DNA of 64,000 bases, from assembly GCF_011078175.1 (NCBI RefSeq), contig NZ_JAALCJ010000004.1, positions 372,001-436,000 of the forward strand, in the 5' to 3' direction. The first letter of the stretch is position 1. Every line of letters starts with the position of its first letter. A model generated the notes under the pieces. It had not been told where the DNA came from. It made no database searches and saw nothing but the letters and a program-made list of their open reading frames with translations. Both the position numbers and the translations under genes were made by a program. Of the stretch, positions 1 to 9,646 are shown piece after piece. The stretch comes from Enterobacter cloacae (GTDB lineage Bacteria > Pseudomonadota > Gammaproteobacteria > Enterobacterales > Enterobacteriaceae).

Positions 1-21
1 CCGCTCGCCCGCATCGCCTGA
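1..21 (+). CDS. rutB: RutB C-terminal tail (partial)
   Basis: The first seven codons read P-L-A-R-I-A-stop in frame 1 and lie 11 bases before the rutC start, where rutB sits in other rut operons. RutB is the ureidoacrylate amidohydrolase of the Rut pathway. Only position in the operon supports the name, because almost none of the protein is in the window. A GGAG ribosome site for rutC overlaps its end. Confidence 0.6.
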   Translation, partial: PLARIA

Positions 22-32
22 GGAGAACCGCT

Positions 33-419
33 ATGCCGAAATCCGTGATTATTCCGCCGGGCACCAGCACCCCGATTGCCCCGTTTGTCCCCGGCACCCT
101 CGCCGACGGCGTGGTGTATGTCTCGGGCACGCTGCCGTTTGATAAAGACAACAACGTGGTGTTTATCGATGACCCAAAGGCGCAAACCCGCCACGTGCTG
201 GAGACGATCAAAACCGTGATCGAAACGGCGGGTGGCACGATGGAGGACGTGACCTTCAACAGCATCTTTATCACCGACTGGAAAAACTACGCCGCGATTA
301 ACGAGATCTACGCGGAGTTTTTCCCCGGCGATAAACCGGCGCGGTTTTGCATCCAGTGCGGGCTGGTAAAGCCGGACGCGCTGGTTGAAATTGCCACCGT
401 TGCGCACATTGCGAAGTGA
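33..419 (+). CDS. rutC: RutC, 3-aminoacrylate deaminase (RidA family)
   Basis: The 128-residue protein has the usual RutC length. It belongs to the RidA/YjgF/UK114 family and in the Rut pathway helps convert 3-aminoacrylate, a toxic product of uracil ring opening, to malonic semialdehyde. The family's conserved arginine (R104, in the motif ARFCIQ) and a glutamate near the C-terminus (E119) are visible. A GGAG site precedes the ATG. It is followed 7 bases later by rutD in the same operon. Confidence 0.96.
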   Translation: MPKSVIIPPGTSTPIAPFVPGTLADGVVYVSGTLPFDKDNNVVFIDDPKAQTRHVLETIKTVIETAGGTMEDVTFNSIFITDWKNYAAINEIYAEFFPGDKPARFCIQCGLVKPDALVEIATVAHIAK

Positions 420-426
420 GGCAGCC

Positions 427-1227
427 ATGAAACTGTCCATTTCCCCGCCCCCCTATGCGGACGCGCCCGTGGTGGTGCTGATTGCCGGTCTTGGCGGCAG
501 CGGGAGCTACTGGCTGCCTCAGCTCGCCGTGCTGGGGCAGGAGTATCAGGTGGTGTGCTACGACCAGCGGGGCACGGGGAATAACCCGGATACCCTGCCG
601 GAAGACTACACCCTCGCACACATGGCCGACGAGCTTGCGCTGGCGTTAGCCGGGGCCGGGATCGCCCGTTACTGCGTGGTCGGCCACGCGCTGGGGGCGC
701 TGGTCGGCCTACGGCTGGCCATCGATAAGCCCGGCGCCCTCACCGCGCTGGTCTGCGTCAACGGCTGGCTGACCCTCAATGCCCATACCCGCCGCTGTTT
801 TGACGTTCGCGAACGTCTGCTGCATGCGGGCGGCGCGCAGGCGTGGGTAGAGGCACAGCCGCTGTTTCTCTACCCGGCAGACTGGATGGCCGCCCGCGCC
901 CCGCAGTTGGAGGCGGAAGAAGCGCTGGCGCTGGCCCATTTTCAGGGCAAAGCCAATCTGCTGCGCAGGCTGCATGCGCTGAAGCAGGCCGATTTCAGCC
1001 GCCACGCTGCACGCGTTCGCTGCCCCGTGCAGATTATCTGTTCCACCGACGATCTGCTGGTGCCGTCCGTCTGTTCTGATGAACTGCACGCCGCACTCCC
1101 GCAGGCCCGCAAAACGGTCATGCGCCAGGGCGGGCATGCCTGCAACGTGACCGCGCCGGACACCTTTAACACTCTGCTGCTGAACGGGCTTGCCAGCCTG
1201 CTGCACAGCCCAGAACCCGCTTTATAA
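427..1227 (+). CDS. rutD: RutD, aminoacrylate hydrolase-like alpha/beta hydrolase
   Basis: I chose the ATG at 427 over the in-frame ATG at 385 because it gives 266 residues, the E. coli length, and starts with MKLS as in that protein. RutD is an alpha/beta-hydrolase-fold protein that speeds loss of aminoacrylate in uracil breakdown. The oxyanion region GLGGSG lies at about 21-26. The nucleophile elbow reads GHALG (86-90), with alanine where serine hydrolases carry serine, which E. coli RutD shares. A histidine in GGHACN near the C-terminus matches the usual catalytic histidine position. Confidence 0.95.
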   Translation: MKLSISPPPYADAPVVVLIAGLGGSGSYWLPQLAVLGQEYQVVCYDQRGTGNNPDTLPEDYTLAHMADELALALAGAGIARYCVVGHALGALVGLRLAIDKPGALTALVCVNGWLTLNAHTRRCFDVRERLLHAGGAQAWVEAQPLFLYPADWMAARAPQLEAEEALALAHFQGKANLLRRLHALKQADFSRHAARVRCPVQIICSTDDLLVPSVCSDELHAALPQARKTVMRQGGHACNVTAPDTFNTLLLNGLASLLHSPEPAL

Positions 1228-1236
1228 GGAGCCTGA

Positions 1237-1827
1237 ATGAGCGAAGCCATCACGCCCGCCGCGCTGGAAACGCTGTTTACCGGCGCACGCACCCATAACG
1301 GCTGGCTGGATATTCCGGTCAGCGACGAGACGCTGCGCGAGATTTATGACCTGATGAAATGGGGGCCGACGTCCGCCAACTGCTCCCCGGCGCGCATTGT
1401 GTTTGTGCGAAGCCCGGAAGGAAAAGAGAAGCTGCGCCCGGCGCTCTCCAGCGGCAACCTTGAGAAAACGCTCGCCGCGCCGGTCACGGCGATTGTCGCC
1501 TGGGACAGCGATTTTTATGAACGCCTGCCTGAGCTGTTCCCGCACGGCGATGCAAAGAGCTGGTTTACCTCCAGCCCCGCGCTGGCGGAAGAAACCGCCT
1601 TTCGCAACAGCTCAATGCAGGCTGCATATCTGATTTTCGCCTGTCGCGCCCTGGGGCTGGACACCGGGCCGATGTCGGGCTTTGACCGGGAAAAAGTAGA
1701 TGCGGCCTTTTTCACGGGCACGCTGCTCAAAAGTAATCTGCTGATTAACATCGGCTATGGCGATATGAGCACAGTTTATGGGCGCTTACCGCGTCTGACC
1801 TTCGAAGACGCCTGCGGGCTGGCGTAA
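1237..1827 (+). CDS. rutE: RutE, malonic semialdehyde reductase (nitroreductase family)
   Basis: At 196 residues this matches RutE, a flavin-dependent nitroreductase-fold enzyme that reduces malonic semialdehyde to 3-hydroxypropionate, the excreted end product of the pathway. The N-terminal part has the family pattern [18 protein letters not shown] at about 37-54, used in flavin binding, and the C-terminal GPMSGFD is characteristic. An AAGGAG site lies 5 bases before the ATG. It sits 9 bases after rutD and 13 before rutF. Confidence 0.95.
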   Translation: MSEAITPAALETLFTGARTHNGWLDIPVSDETLREIYDLMKWGPTSANCSPARIVFVRSPEGKEKLRPALSSGNLEKTLAAPVTAIVAWDSDFYERLPELFPHGDAKSWFTSSPALAEETAFRNSSMQAAYLIFACRALGLDTGPMSGFDREKVDAAFFTGTLLKSNLLINIGYGDMSTVYGRLPRLTFEDACGLA

Positions 1828-1840
1828 ATAAGGAGCCATC

Positions 1841-2335
1841 ATGACGACACTCGATCAACAAACGTTCCGTGATGCCATGGCCTGCGTCGGTGCGGCAGTC
1901 AACATCATCACCACCGACGGCCCGGCGGGAATAGCGGGCTTTACCGCAAGCGCGGTATGCAGCGTGACTGATTCCCCGCCCACTCTGCTGGTTTGCCTCA
2001 ACCGTGGCGCGTCCGTCTGGCCGATTTTCAACGAGAACCGCAGCCTGTGCGTTAACACGCTAAGCGCCGGACAGGAGCCATTATCCAACCTGTTTGGCGG
2101 TAAAACGCCGATGGCAGAACGTTTTGCGGCCGCTCGCTGGCAGACGGGGGAAACGGGCTGCCCGCGTCTGGAGGCGGCCCTGGCCTCATTCGACTGCCGC
2201 ATCAGCCAGGTGGTGAGCGTCGGCACCCACGACATTCTGTTTTGCGACATTGTATCGATTATCCGCCACCCGGCGCCGCAAGGGCTGGTGTGGTTCGACC
2301 GCGGCTATCACGCGCTTATGCGACCCGCCTGTTAA
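1841..2335 (+). CDS. rutF: RutF, NADH:FMN oxidoreductase
   Basis: The 164-residue protein is a member of the flavin reductase family with split-barrel fold. RutF supplies reduced FMN to the RutA oxygenase that opens the uracil ring. The pattern [18 protein letters not shown] at about 25-42 and the following [10 protein letters not shown] stretch are typical of FMN reductases. An AAGGAG site precedes the ATG. It is preceded closely by rutE and followed by rutG, so it is clearly part of the same transcription unit. Confidence 0.95.
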   Translation: MTTLDQQTFRDAMACVGAAVNIITTDGPAGIAGFTASAVCSVTDSPPTLLVCLNRGASVWPIFNENRSLCVNTLSAGQEPLSNLFGGKTPMAERFAAARWQTGETGCPRLEAALASFDCRISQVVSVGTHDILFCDIVSIIRHPAPQGLVWFDRGYHALMRPAC

Positions 2336-2356
2336 TCCGCATTCAGGAGACAGATT

Positions 2357-3679
2357 ATGTTCGGACTTCCCCACTGGCAGTTGAAATCGACCTCCACAGA
2401 AGAAGGCGTGGTCGCGCCGGATGAAAGGCTCCCGCTCGGGCAGACGATGGTGATGGGCGTGCAGCATGCGGTCTCGATGTTTGGCGCGACGGTGCTGATG
2501 CCCATGCTGATGGGGCTGGATCCTAACCTCGCCATTTTGATGTCGGGTATCGGTACCCTGCTGTTCTTTTTTGTCACCGGCGGGCGCGTGCCCAGCTACC
2601 TGGGCTCCAGCGCCGCCTTCGTTGGGGTGGTCATTGCAGCGACCGGGTTTAACGGTCAGGGTATTAATCCCAACCTGAGCGTGGCTCTCGGCGGCATTAT
2701 CGCCTGTGGGCTGGTCTACACCCTGATCGGTCTGGTGGTGATGAAAGTCGGCACGCGCTGGATCGAGCGGATGATGCCGCCCGTCGTCACCGGGGCGGTG
2801 GTGATGGCGATAGGCCTGAACCTCGCGCCGATTGCGGTAAAGAGCGTTTCCGGCTCACCGTTTGAAAGCTGGATGGCGGTGATAACGGTGCTGTGCATCG
2901 GCGTGGTGGCGGTCTTTACGCGCGGCATGATCCAGCGGCTGCTGATCCTGGTCGGGCTGATTGCGGCCTGTCTGGTTTACGCGCTGCTGGCGAACGCGTT
3001 CGGGCTGGGCAAACCGGTTGATTTCACGCTGATTCACCAGGCCGCCTGGTTTGGCCTGCCGCAGTTAACCTCGCCCACCTTTAACGTTCAGGCAATGATG
3101 CTCATCGCGCCTGTCGCGGTGATTCTGGTGGCTGAAAACCTGGGCCACCTGAAAGCCGTCGCGGAAATGACCGGGCGCAATATGGACCCGTACATGGGCC
3201 GGGCGTTTGTGGGAGACGGTCTGGCGACCATGCTCTCCGGTTCGGTCGGTGGTAGCGGCGTGACGACCTACGCGGAAAACATCGGGGTGATGGCGGTGAC
3301 CAAAGTTTACTCGACGCTGGTCTTCGTGGCGGCAGCGGTCATGGCGATGCTGCTCGGTTTTTCCCCGAAATTCGGCGCGCTGATCCACACCATTCCGGCT
3401 CCCGTCATTGGCGGCGCCTCGATTGTGGTATTTGGTCTGATTGCCGTCGCGGGGGCACGCATCTGGGTGCAGAACCATGTTGATCTGAGCCAGAACGGTA
3501 ACCTGATCATGGTGGCCGTGACGCTGGTGCTGGGGGCGGGTGATTTCGCCCTGACGCTGGGCGGGTTTACAATTGGTGGGATTGGTACGGCGACCTTCGG
3601 CGCGATCCTGCTTAACGCCCTGCTGAGCCGTCGGAAAGGGGAAGATACGCAAGGAGAAGCGATCACCCCTTCAATCTGA
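2357..3679 (+). CDS. rutG: RutG, NCS2-family pyrimidine permease
   Basis: This 440-residue inner-membrane protein belongs to the nucleobase:cation symporter-2 family, as UraA does, and brings uracil or thymine into the cell for the Rut pathway. The sequence alternates long hydrophobic helices with family motifs: an acidic ENLGHLKAVAEMTGR stretch near 259-273, and GSVGGSGVTTYAEN near 295-308, which forms part of the substrate site. It is the last gene of the operon. A REP pair, not an obvious simple terminator, follows. Confidence 0.95.
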   Translation: MFGLPHWQLKSTSTEEGVVAPDERLPLGQTMVMGVQHAVSMFGATVLMPMLMGLDPNLAILMSGIGTLLFFFVTGGRVPSYLGSSAAFVGVVIAATGFNGQGINPNLSVALGGIIACGLVYTLIGLVVMKVGTRWIERMMPPVVTGAVVMAIGLNLAPIAVKSVSGSPFESWMAVITVLCIGVVAVFTRGMIQRLLILVGLIAACLVYALLANAFGLGKPVDFTLIHQAAWFGLPQLTSPTFNVQAMMLIAPVAVILVAENLGHLKAVAEMTGRNMDPYMGRAFVGDGLATMLSGSVGGSGVTTYAENIGVMAVTKVYSTLVFVAAAVMAMLLGFSPKFGALIHTIPAPVIGGASIVVFGLIAVAGARIWVQNHVDLSQNGNLIMVAVTLVLGAGDFALTLGGFTIGGIGTATFGAILLNALLSRRKGEDTQGEAITPSI

Positions 3680-3697
3680 AATAAGCTCACCTTTCAT

Positions 3698-3767
3698 GCC
3701 GGGTGGCGCTACGCTTACCCGGCCTACAATGAGCATGTAGGCCCGCGCAAGCGTAGCGCCGCCGGGC
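3698..3767. repeat. REP/BIME palindromic repeat pair
   Basis: Two inverted copies of the enterobacterial REP motif face each other (GCCGGGTGGCGC... and ...GCGCCGCCGGGC) around a short centre that reads CCTACAATGAGCATGTAGG. It lies between the convergent rutG and DMT-transporter genes. Such elements stabilise 3' ends of messages. Similar single units lie at 17594, 33941 and 60285. Confidence 0.85.
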
Positions 3768-3789
3768 AAAACGAACAATAAGTACGTTG

Positions 3790-4710
3790 TCAGCTGTCAG
3801 CCCCTTGTTCAGTACCCAACCCGGCAACTGCCTTGCGTCGCTTCCTGAGCTTTAACTCACTCACCAGCACCCCGGCGATAATAAACGCCGCACCCACTAA
3901 CGCCAGCAGCGGCAGACGCTCCCCGGCGAGTCGCCCGAAAATACCCGCCCAGACCGGTTCACCGGTATAAATGACCGTCGCCCGTGTCGGGGATACGCTG
4001 CGCTGCGCCCAGTTCATGGTGACCTGGATAATGGCGCTGAAAATGCCCAGCCCCAGCGCCACGACGATAAGCCCGGTAGACATCGGCGGGACGGTCTCCC
4101 CAGCCGGCACCATCGTCGCGAACGCCACCAGCGACGCAGTGGCAAGCTGCACGACGGTCACCCGCTTAACGTCCACTTTCCCTGCCCAGGCGCTAATCAG
4201 AATAATTTCAGCCGCAATGGCAACGGCCCCCACCAGAGTGATGATCTCCCCCGGCCCCAACGCCAGCAGATTATTTTCCGGCCCGGCTAATAAAATAAGG
4301 CCGATGAACGCCAGCACAATGCCAATGCACGACATCAGTCCCGGCATTTTGCCGAGGCACAGCCACTGCAACAGCGGCACCAGCGGCACGTACATGGCGG
4401 TGATAAAGGCAGATTTACTGCTGGAAATAGACTGGAGCCCCCACGTTTGCAGGCTGTAACCCATGGCAATCGCCACACCAATAGCGATACCGGCTTTAAG
4501 CTCTCTCAGGGTTAAACCGCGCAGGGTTTTCAGCGAAATAAGCGCCACGGCAACCGCCGCGGTTGCAAAGCGCAGCCCCACGAAGAAAAACGGGTCGCTC
4601 ATCGTGACCGCGTACTGAACGGCGAGAAAGGTTCCGCCCCAGAACATGGTGATTAAAATCAGGATGGCTTCCTGAGGCTTAATGGAGAAGGTAAAACGGG
4701 AAACGGACAT
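3790..4710 (-). CDS. EamA/DMT-superfamily exporter
   Basis: The protein has about ten hydrophobic helices in two EamA repeats and belongs to the drug/metabolite transporter superfamily. No substrate can be read from the sequence. I place the start at the ATG at 4710 (MSVSRFTFSIKP), giving 306 residues. An upstream in-frame ATG at 4758 would add 16 residues with no family character. Neither start has a strong ribosome site. A FWGGTFLAVQYA stretch in helix 1 and a basic C-terminal tail (KLRKRRKA) are visible. It is convergent with rutG and shares the REP region with it. Confidence 0.85.
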   Translation of the reverse strand: MSVSRFTFSIKPQEAILILITMFWGGTFLAVQYAVTMSDPFFFVGLRFATAAVAVALISLKTLRGLTLRELKAGIAIGVAIAMGYSLQTWGLQSISSSKSAFITAMYVPLVPLLQWLCLGKMPGLMSCIGIVLAFIGLILLAGPENNLLALGPGEIITLVGAVAIAAEIILISAWAGKVDVKRVTVVQLATASLVAFATMVPAGETVPPMSTGLIVVALGLGIFSAIIQVTMNWAQRSVSPTRATVIYTGEPVWAGIFGRLAGERLPLLALVGAAFIIAGVLVSELKLRKRRKAVAGLGTEQGADS

Positions 4711-4780
4711 GGGACACCAGCACAAAGAATCAATCCCGTAGTGTGCGATGCCTTTCATTACAGTTCAATGTAGCAGACAT

Positions 4781-4806
4781 AAAAAAACCGCCGGGAAACC
4801 CGGCGG
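4781..4806 (-). terminator. Terminator of ymdF
   Basis: Read on the minus strand, CCGCCGGG-TTT-CCCGGCGG is followed by seven T residues, a strong intrinsic terminator 20 bases after the ymdF stop codon. Confidence 0.85.
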
Positions 4807-4826
4807 CAGGGCGTTAACCCGGCGTA

Positions 4827-4997
4827 CTACTTGTTGCTGCCGTGGCTATTTTTGCCCCCTTTTTTACCAGCCTCTGATGCACGCTGAGGGTCGTTTTTAA
4901 AGTTACCCCCGCTAGACTGGCCACCTTTACGACCTGCTTCTGATGCTCTTTCACGGTCTTCAGCGAAATTACCTGAACCACCACGATGGTTTGCCAT
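4827..4997 (-). CDS. ymdF: YmdF, con-10/KGG-type small stress protein
   Basis: This 56-residue reading frame encodes a hydrophilic, glycine- and lysine-rich protein beginning MANHRGGSGNFAEDRERA. It contains two KGG repeats of the stress-induced con-10/GsiB family (RASEAGRKGG and RASEAGKKGG), each followed or preceded by a GGNF motif. It closely resembles E. coli YmdF, which also sits between rut and wrbA. An excellent GGAGG ribosome site precedes the start. Family members are general-stress, often sigma-S-controlled, proteins of unknown biochemistry. Confidence 0.9.
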   Translation of the reverse strand: MANHRGGSGNFAEDRERASEAGRKGGQSSGGNFKNDPQRASEAGKKGGKNSHGSNK

Positions 4998-5985
<988 letters not shown>

Positions 5986-6003
5986 CCCAACAGGAGGACA
6001 TGT

Positions 6004-6231
6004 ATGCCAACTCAAGAATCCAAAGCTCACCACGTGGGCGAATGGGCAAGTTTACGCAACACCTCTCCGGAGATTGCCGAAGCTATCTTTGAAGTCGCCA
6101 ATTATGACGAAAAGCTGGCTGAGCAGATTTGGGAAGAAGGCAACGATGAAGTGCTGGTTCGCGCCTTCGAAAAAACCGACAAAGACTCGCTCTTCTGGGG
6201 CGAGCAAACCATCGAACGTAAAAACGTCTGA
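6004..6231 (+). CDS. yccJ: YccJ, small protein of unknown function
   Basis: This 75-residue acidic soluble protein is nearly the same as E. coli YccJ over its whole length (start [17 protein letters not shown], end ERKNV). It has no recognisable catalytic motif or membrane segment. An AGGAGG site lies before the ATG. Its position just after wrbA, the same as in E. coli, suggests a role in the same stress response, but its biochemical function is not known. Confidence 0.95.
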   Translation: MPTQESKAHHVGEWASLRNTSPEIAEAIFEVANYDEKLAEQIWEEGNDEVLVRAFEKTDKDSLFWGEQTIERKNV

Positions 6232-6236
6232 ACCTT

Positions 6237-6258
6237 CCCCCCGCCCGTGCGGGGGGAT
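6237..6258. terminator. Intrinsic terminator between yccJ and agp
   Basis: CCCCCCG-CCCGTG-CGGGGGG followed by ATTT lies 5 bases after the yccJ stop and just before the convergent agp stop, so it may act in both directions. Confidence 0.7.
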
Positions 6259-6263
6259 TTCTG

Positions 6264-7505
6264 CTATTTCGCCGCGTTGTTCATTACCGCATTGAATTTA
6301 TCGATCGGACAGAAGCCATTGCCATCCACCGGACAGCCCTTCAGCTCCAGCGTCACGCGCTGCGCAGGGGATTGCAGCGACAGCACGCTGGCGTTACGCA
6401 ACTGCTCTGAGCTTTGGTAGACATACTCAATTTTCATCAGCTCCTGGTTGGCATTTTTGTCATGCCAGCGCTGGAAGACAATCTTGCCGCCAATCGGAGT
6501 ACGCTCCTGCTGGTCGTGCAGCTGGTACGGTTTGAAATCGAGGGCGGTCAGCAGCGAAGCGATGTTCGAGTCATGCCCCACCAGCAGGGTGATTTTTGGC
6601 GCCTTCGCCTGTTCGGTCACCAGCGCGTTATCAATGTACTTCACCAGCGGTTTAGCCACGTTCTGCGCCACGTCCGTCGAGGTAAACAGCGAGTCCTGGT
6701 AGCCATTTTTCAGCTTCGACAGCACGCGCCACTGCTGGTCGGTCTTGATTTCGCCCCAGGCCACCTGGTCGGCCGGGAAGCCTTCGTAGTACTGAAGCGT
6801 GAACGCGTCCACCAGCGAGTTACCCACCTTCAGCGGCCCGGATACGCCAGGCTCTTTTTCATAATCGGCGCTGAACGTATCTTTCGCCTCCGTCAGGGAG
6901 CAGACTTTTTTCTCCTTGCAGGACGGCGAGTCGCCGTAGTTGGTCAGCTGTTCCAGCAGTTTGTAGCTTTCATCCAGCTGCATTTTCTGCCGTTCCGTCT
7001 CCATCGCCTTCAGCGCTTTCTCGCGAAACTCAGGCGAGTTATCGGTAATGACCGGATTGAAGGTGGGGTCCATAGTGCCCATTTTTTCCTGATGATGTAC
7101 AGGAACATCGCACCCGGGGAACGCGCCGGTGATAAAGAACTGCGCGGTCGCCACGGTGCGCTGGAGGCTATTGGCGTAGGCATAGACGGTATCCGCTGGC
7201 GGGCATTCACCCGTCTTCACCATCCCCTGCTCTGCCAGCCACTCACGCATATAGTGACCCATATACACTTCCAGTACGCCGCCTTTGGTGGTGAGCTGTC
7301 CACCCGGGACGTCCCACTCCGGCCACTGCTTCGGCGTGGACTGCTCCAGCACGCTGCCGTTATTGGCAAGCGGCGCGCGCAGGTTGTGGCGGCTCATGAT
7401 GAGCACCTGTTCCAGCTGATAGCCGTCCGGCGTGTCCTGCGCCTGTGCGCCAAAGGTCACGGAAAGGGTACCTGCCACGGCAACTGCGAGTAGTGCTTTT
7501 CTCAT
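6264..7505 (-). CDS. agp: Agp, periplasmic glucose-1-phosphatase
   Basis: The 413-residue protein starts with a signal peptide (about residues 1-22, ending AQA) and belongs to the histidine acid phosphatase family. It hydrolyses glucose 1-phosphate in the periplasm and can also act on phytate. The catalytic motif RHNLRAP is at 39-45, and the C-terminal HD pair of the family is seen in LVGHDSN in the last third. Several cysteines (for example GECPPAD and CKEKKVC) suggest disulfides. Order wrbA-yccJ-agp is as in E. coli, with accessory genes immediately beyond. Confidence 0.96.
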   Translation of the reverse strand: MRKALLAVAVAGTLSVTFGAQAQDTPDGYQLEQVLIMSRHNLRAPLANNGSVLEQSTPKQWPEWDVPGGQLTTKGGVLEVYMGHYMREWLAEQGMVKTGECPPADTVYAYANSLQRTVATAQFFITGAFPGCDVPVHHQEKMGTMDPTFNPVITDNSPEFREKALKAMETERQKMQLDESYKLLEQLTNYGDSPSCKEKKVCSLTEAKDTFSADYEKEPGVSGPLKVGNSLVDAFTLQYYEGFPADQVAWGEIKTDQQWRVLSKLKNGYQDSLFTSTDVAQNVAKPLVKYIDNALVTEQAKAPKITLLVGHDSNIASLLTALDFKPYQLHDQQERTPIGGKIVFQRWHDKNANQELMKIEYVYQSSEQLRNASVLSLQSPAQRVTLELKGCPVDGNGFCPIDKFNAVMNNAAK

Positions 7506-7620
7506 CCCTAATTCCTCACACGTTTTTTAATGTCTCACTGAGTGTGACAGATTCGTGACAGGTTTTTCGGGAAGCATTTCTCAAACTGATGATTAACGTG
7601 CTCACGGCGTGTGCCGATTA

Positions 7621-7635
7621 GTTTTATAATAAAAC
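7621..7635. promoter_or_regulatory. Candidate HxlR-family operator, site 1
   Basis: GTTTTATAATAAAAC is a perfect dyad around a central A, located 23 bases before the HxlR-family start codon and followed by CAAAC. Two related dyads lie before the downstream dehydrogenase. It is inferred to be an autoregulatory site. Confidence 0.5.
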
Positions 7636-7658
7636 CAAACCCCACCGGAGAATTCGCT

Positions 7659-8102
7659 GTGAAACGTACCCGCCTTGAAGAGAGCACCTGCCCCGTCGCC
7701 CGTTCGCTGGATATTATCGGCGACTGGTGGTCGCTGCTGATTGTTCGCGATGCGCTGCGCGGCATTAAACGCTTCGGCGAATTCCAGAAAAGCCTCGGCA
7801 TCGCTAAAAATATGCTGACCACGCGGCTTAAGTTGCTGGTGGATGAAGGCATCCTCCGGCTTCAGCCCGCGTCCGACGGCAGCGCCTGGCAGGAGTACGT
7901 CCTGACCGAAAAGGGACGTGCACTGCAAACCGTGCTGGTTGCCCTGTCACAGTGGGGGAATGAATTTTTGTTTGCGGAAAACGAATGCGGCACCGTGCTG
8001 GTTGATGCCGAACAGCGCAAACCCCTGCGCAAGCTGGCGCTTATCGCCGACGATGGGCGCGAACTGACGCCGGAAGAGATCGTGGCAAAACTTCCCTCCT
8101 GA
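7659..8102 (+). CDS. HxlR-family winged-helix regulator
   Basis: I start this gene at the GTG at 7659 because it has a GGAG site 8 bases upstream and begins at the conserved family N-terminus. An in-frame ATG at 7611 lies over a likely operator. The resulting 147-residue protein has the HxlR pattern TCPVARSLDIIGDWWSLLI at about 10-28, including the cysteine (C11) used by redox- or electrophile-sensing relatives, then a winged helix. It precedes a short-chain dehydrogenase in the same direction, a common HxlR target type. The sensed signal is unknown. Confidence 0.88.
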   Translation: MKRTRLEESTCPVARSLDIIGDWWSLLIVRDALRGIKRFGEFQKSLGIAKNMLTTRLKLLVDEGILRLQPASDGSAWQEYVLTEKGRALQTVLVALSQWGNEFLFAENECGTVLVDAEQRKPLRKLALIADDGRELTPEEIVAKLPS

Positions 8103-8141
8103 TCGTGCCCAACGGCAAAAGCACAAAACGATCGCCAACAT

Positions 8142-8158
8142 GGTTGCATTATAAAACC
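8142..8158. promoter_or_regulatory. Candidate HxlR-family operator, site 2
   Basis: GGTTGCATTATAAAACC is an imperfect dyad with the same right half (ATAAAACCAAA) as the site before the regulator gene. It lies 70 bases before the dehydrogenase start. Confidence 0.4.
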
Positions 8159-8179
8159 AAATAGCGGAGAGTTAATTAA

Positions 8180-8195
8180 GTTTCATATTGAAACC
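8180..8195. promoter_or_regulatory. Candidate HxlR-family operator, site 3
   Basis: GTTTCATATTGAAACC has perfectly complementary arms (GTTTCA/TGAAAC) and is followed by AAAT. It fits the consensus GTTTYATAWTRAAACC seen upstream of the regulator and lies 33 bases before the dehydrogenase start. Confidence 0.45.
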
Positions 8196-8227
8196 AAATG
8201 TCCCCCTTTGCTTTGAGGTAACACACG

Positions 8228-9022
8228 ATGACTACGCAAATCACCACCACCCTGATCACCGGCGCCTCTTCCGGGATCGGTGCCGTCTATGCCGATCGCC
8301 TTGCCGCGCGCGGCGCGAACCTGGTGCTGGTCGCCCGCCGCGAGGATCGCCTGAAAACCCTCGCCGCCGACCTGCGTGCGCGCTACGGGGTCGCAGTCGA
8401 TATTCTGGTGGCCGATCTCACCGACGAAGCCGGGATCCGCGCCGTAGAAGAGGAGCTGCGCCGTAATACCGCCATTGATACGCTCATTAACAACGCGGGC
8501 ACCGCGCAGATGGCACCATTCCTCGCGGGCGAGGTGGCGCAGCATCAGGCCATCAACACCCTGAACACCACGGCGCTGATGCGTTTAACCTACGCCATCC
8601 TGCCCCGCCTGGCGCAGAACAACCGCGGCACGCTGATCAATATTGCCTCCGTGCTGGCCCTGCACGTCCGCGCCGGCAGCGCGCTCTACAGCGCCACCAA
8701 GGCGTGGGTACTGAGCTTTACCCGTGGGTTACAGGAAGAATTTGCCGACAGCAACGTGCGCATTCAGGCCGTGCTGCCCGCCGCCACGGCGACAGAAATC
8801 TGGAGCCATTCCGGCGTCACGGTGAACGATCTGCCGGAAGGATCGGTGATGACCACCGACGATATGGTGGATGCGTCGCTGGCGGGTCTGGATCAAGGTG
8901 AACCGATCACCATCCCGCCGATGCATGACGCTGGCCTGTGGGAGCGCTACGAAGCGGCGCGCCTTGAGCTGTTCAACAGCGCGCGCACCGGCATTCCTGC
9001 ACCGCGCTACGTGAAGCCGTAG
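8228..9022 (+). CDS. Short-chain dehydrogenase/reductase (SDR)
   Basis: This 264-residue protein is a classical SDR. The nucleotide-binding motif TGASSGIG is at 11-18, the structural NNAG motif lies in the middle of the fold, and the catalytic YSATK pair is near residues 154-158 with an upstream serine in NIASVLA. It should oxidise or reduce a small carbonyl or alcohol with NAD(P)(H), but the substrate is not evident. The operator-like dyads upstream and the preceding HxlR gene suggest induction by a reactive compound. Confidence 0.88.
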   Translation: MTTQITTTLITGASSGIGAVYADRLAARGANLVLVARREDRLKTLAADLRARYGVAVDILVADLTDEAGIRAVEEELRRNTAIDTLINNAGTAQMAPFLAGEVAQHQAINTLNTTALMRLTYAILPRLAQNNRGTLINIASVLALHVRAGSALYSATKAWVLSFTRGLQEEFADSNVRIQAVLPAATATEIWSHSGVTVNDLPEGSVMTTDDMVDASLAGLDQGEPITIPPMHDAGLWERYEAARLELFNSARTGIPAPRYVKP

Positions 9023-9070
9023 CCCGGCGCTCTATCTGGCGTTCACACGGTGGAATAGAGAGTTTGTCAC

Positions 9071-9574
9071 TCAGAAGGCGGTGATGCCGGTGACGATGCC
9101 GACATACAGCGCCGCCCACGCGCAGGCGGAAAGCAGGCTGACGGCGTAGACCTTGACGGCGTTCAGCCTGAGCATCCCCGCCGCCAGCGGCACGATGTAA
9201 CGCAGCACCGCCAGAAAGCGCGACGTAAACAGTGCGATGACACCGTTCTTTTGCAGCTGATGCTGTACCCGCAAGAACTTACCGGCATGCTTCGACGTGA
9301 TGCGCGTGACCATCCGGGTATGCCCCATTAGCTGGCCGATATGGTAATTCAGCACCGATCCCGCCGTTGCCCCTAGTACCACGGCCAGCCACGCCAGCGC
9401 AGGATGCATGCTCGCCTGGCTAACGCTGATACCCGCCAGCAGCATCACCGATGCGGGCGGCAGCACGGAGGAGATCAGCACCGTCGATTTACTCAGCGCC
9501 ATCACCAGTAACAGTGCAAACAGATGTGCCGGATAGAGCGCAAAATGATCCAGCAGATTATCAAACCACGCCAT
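9071..9574 (-). CDS. DedA-family membrane protein
   Basis: This 167-residue membrane protein has the SNARE-associated/DedA domain: a re-entrant region followed by a conserved glycine- and arginine-containing loop (FTSRFLAVLRYIVPLAAG at about 116-133) and a hydrophobic C-terminal helix. Better-known relatives work as lipid flippases (for example for undecaprenyl phosphate) and support proton motive force. This one is short and its role is not known. It lies 72 bases after the FAD oxidoreductase on the same strand and could be read from the same message. Confidence 0.82.
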   Translation of the reverse strand: MAWFDNLLDHFALYPAHLFALLLVMALSKSTVLISSVLPPASVMLLAGISVSQASMHPALAWLAVVLGATAGSVLNYHIGQLMGHTRMVTRITSKHAGKFLRVQHQLQKNGVIALFTSRFLAVLRYIVPLAAGMLRLNAVKVYAVSLLSACAWAALYVGIVTGITAF

Positions 9575-9646
9575 ACCCCACTCCGGATCGTTGTTTCTTC
9601 ATAAAGGCTATTAGAAACGACCGATCTTAAATGAGGTTTCAACCGG

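Noticed and set aside
6414..7493. Long plus-strand open frame of 359 codons
   Set aside because: It lies antisense to agp, whose phosphatase motifs and signal peptide are clear. The antisense product is rich in arginine and histidine with no family character.
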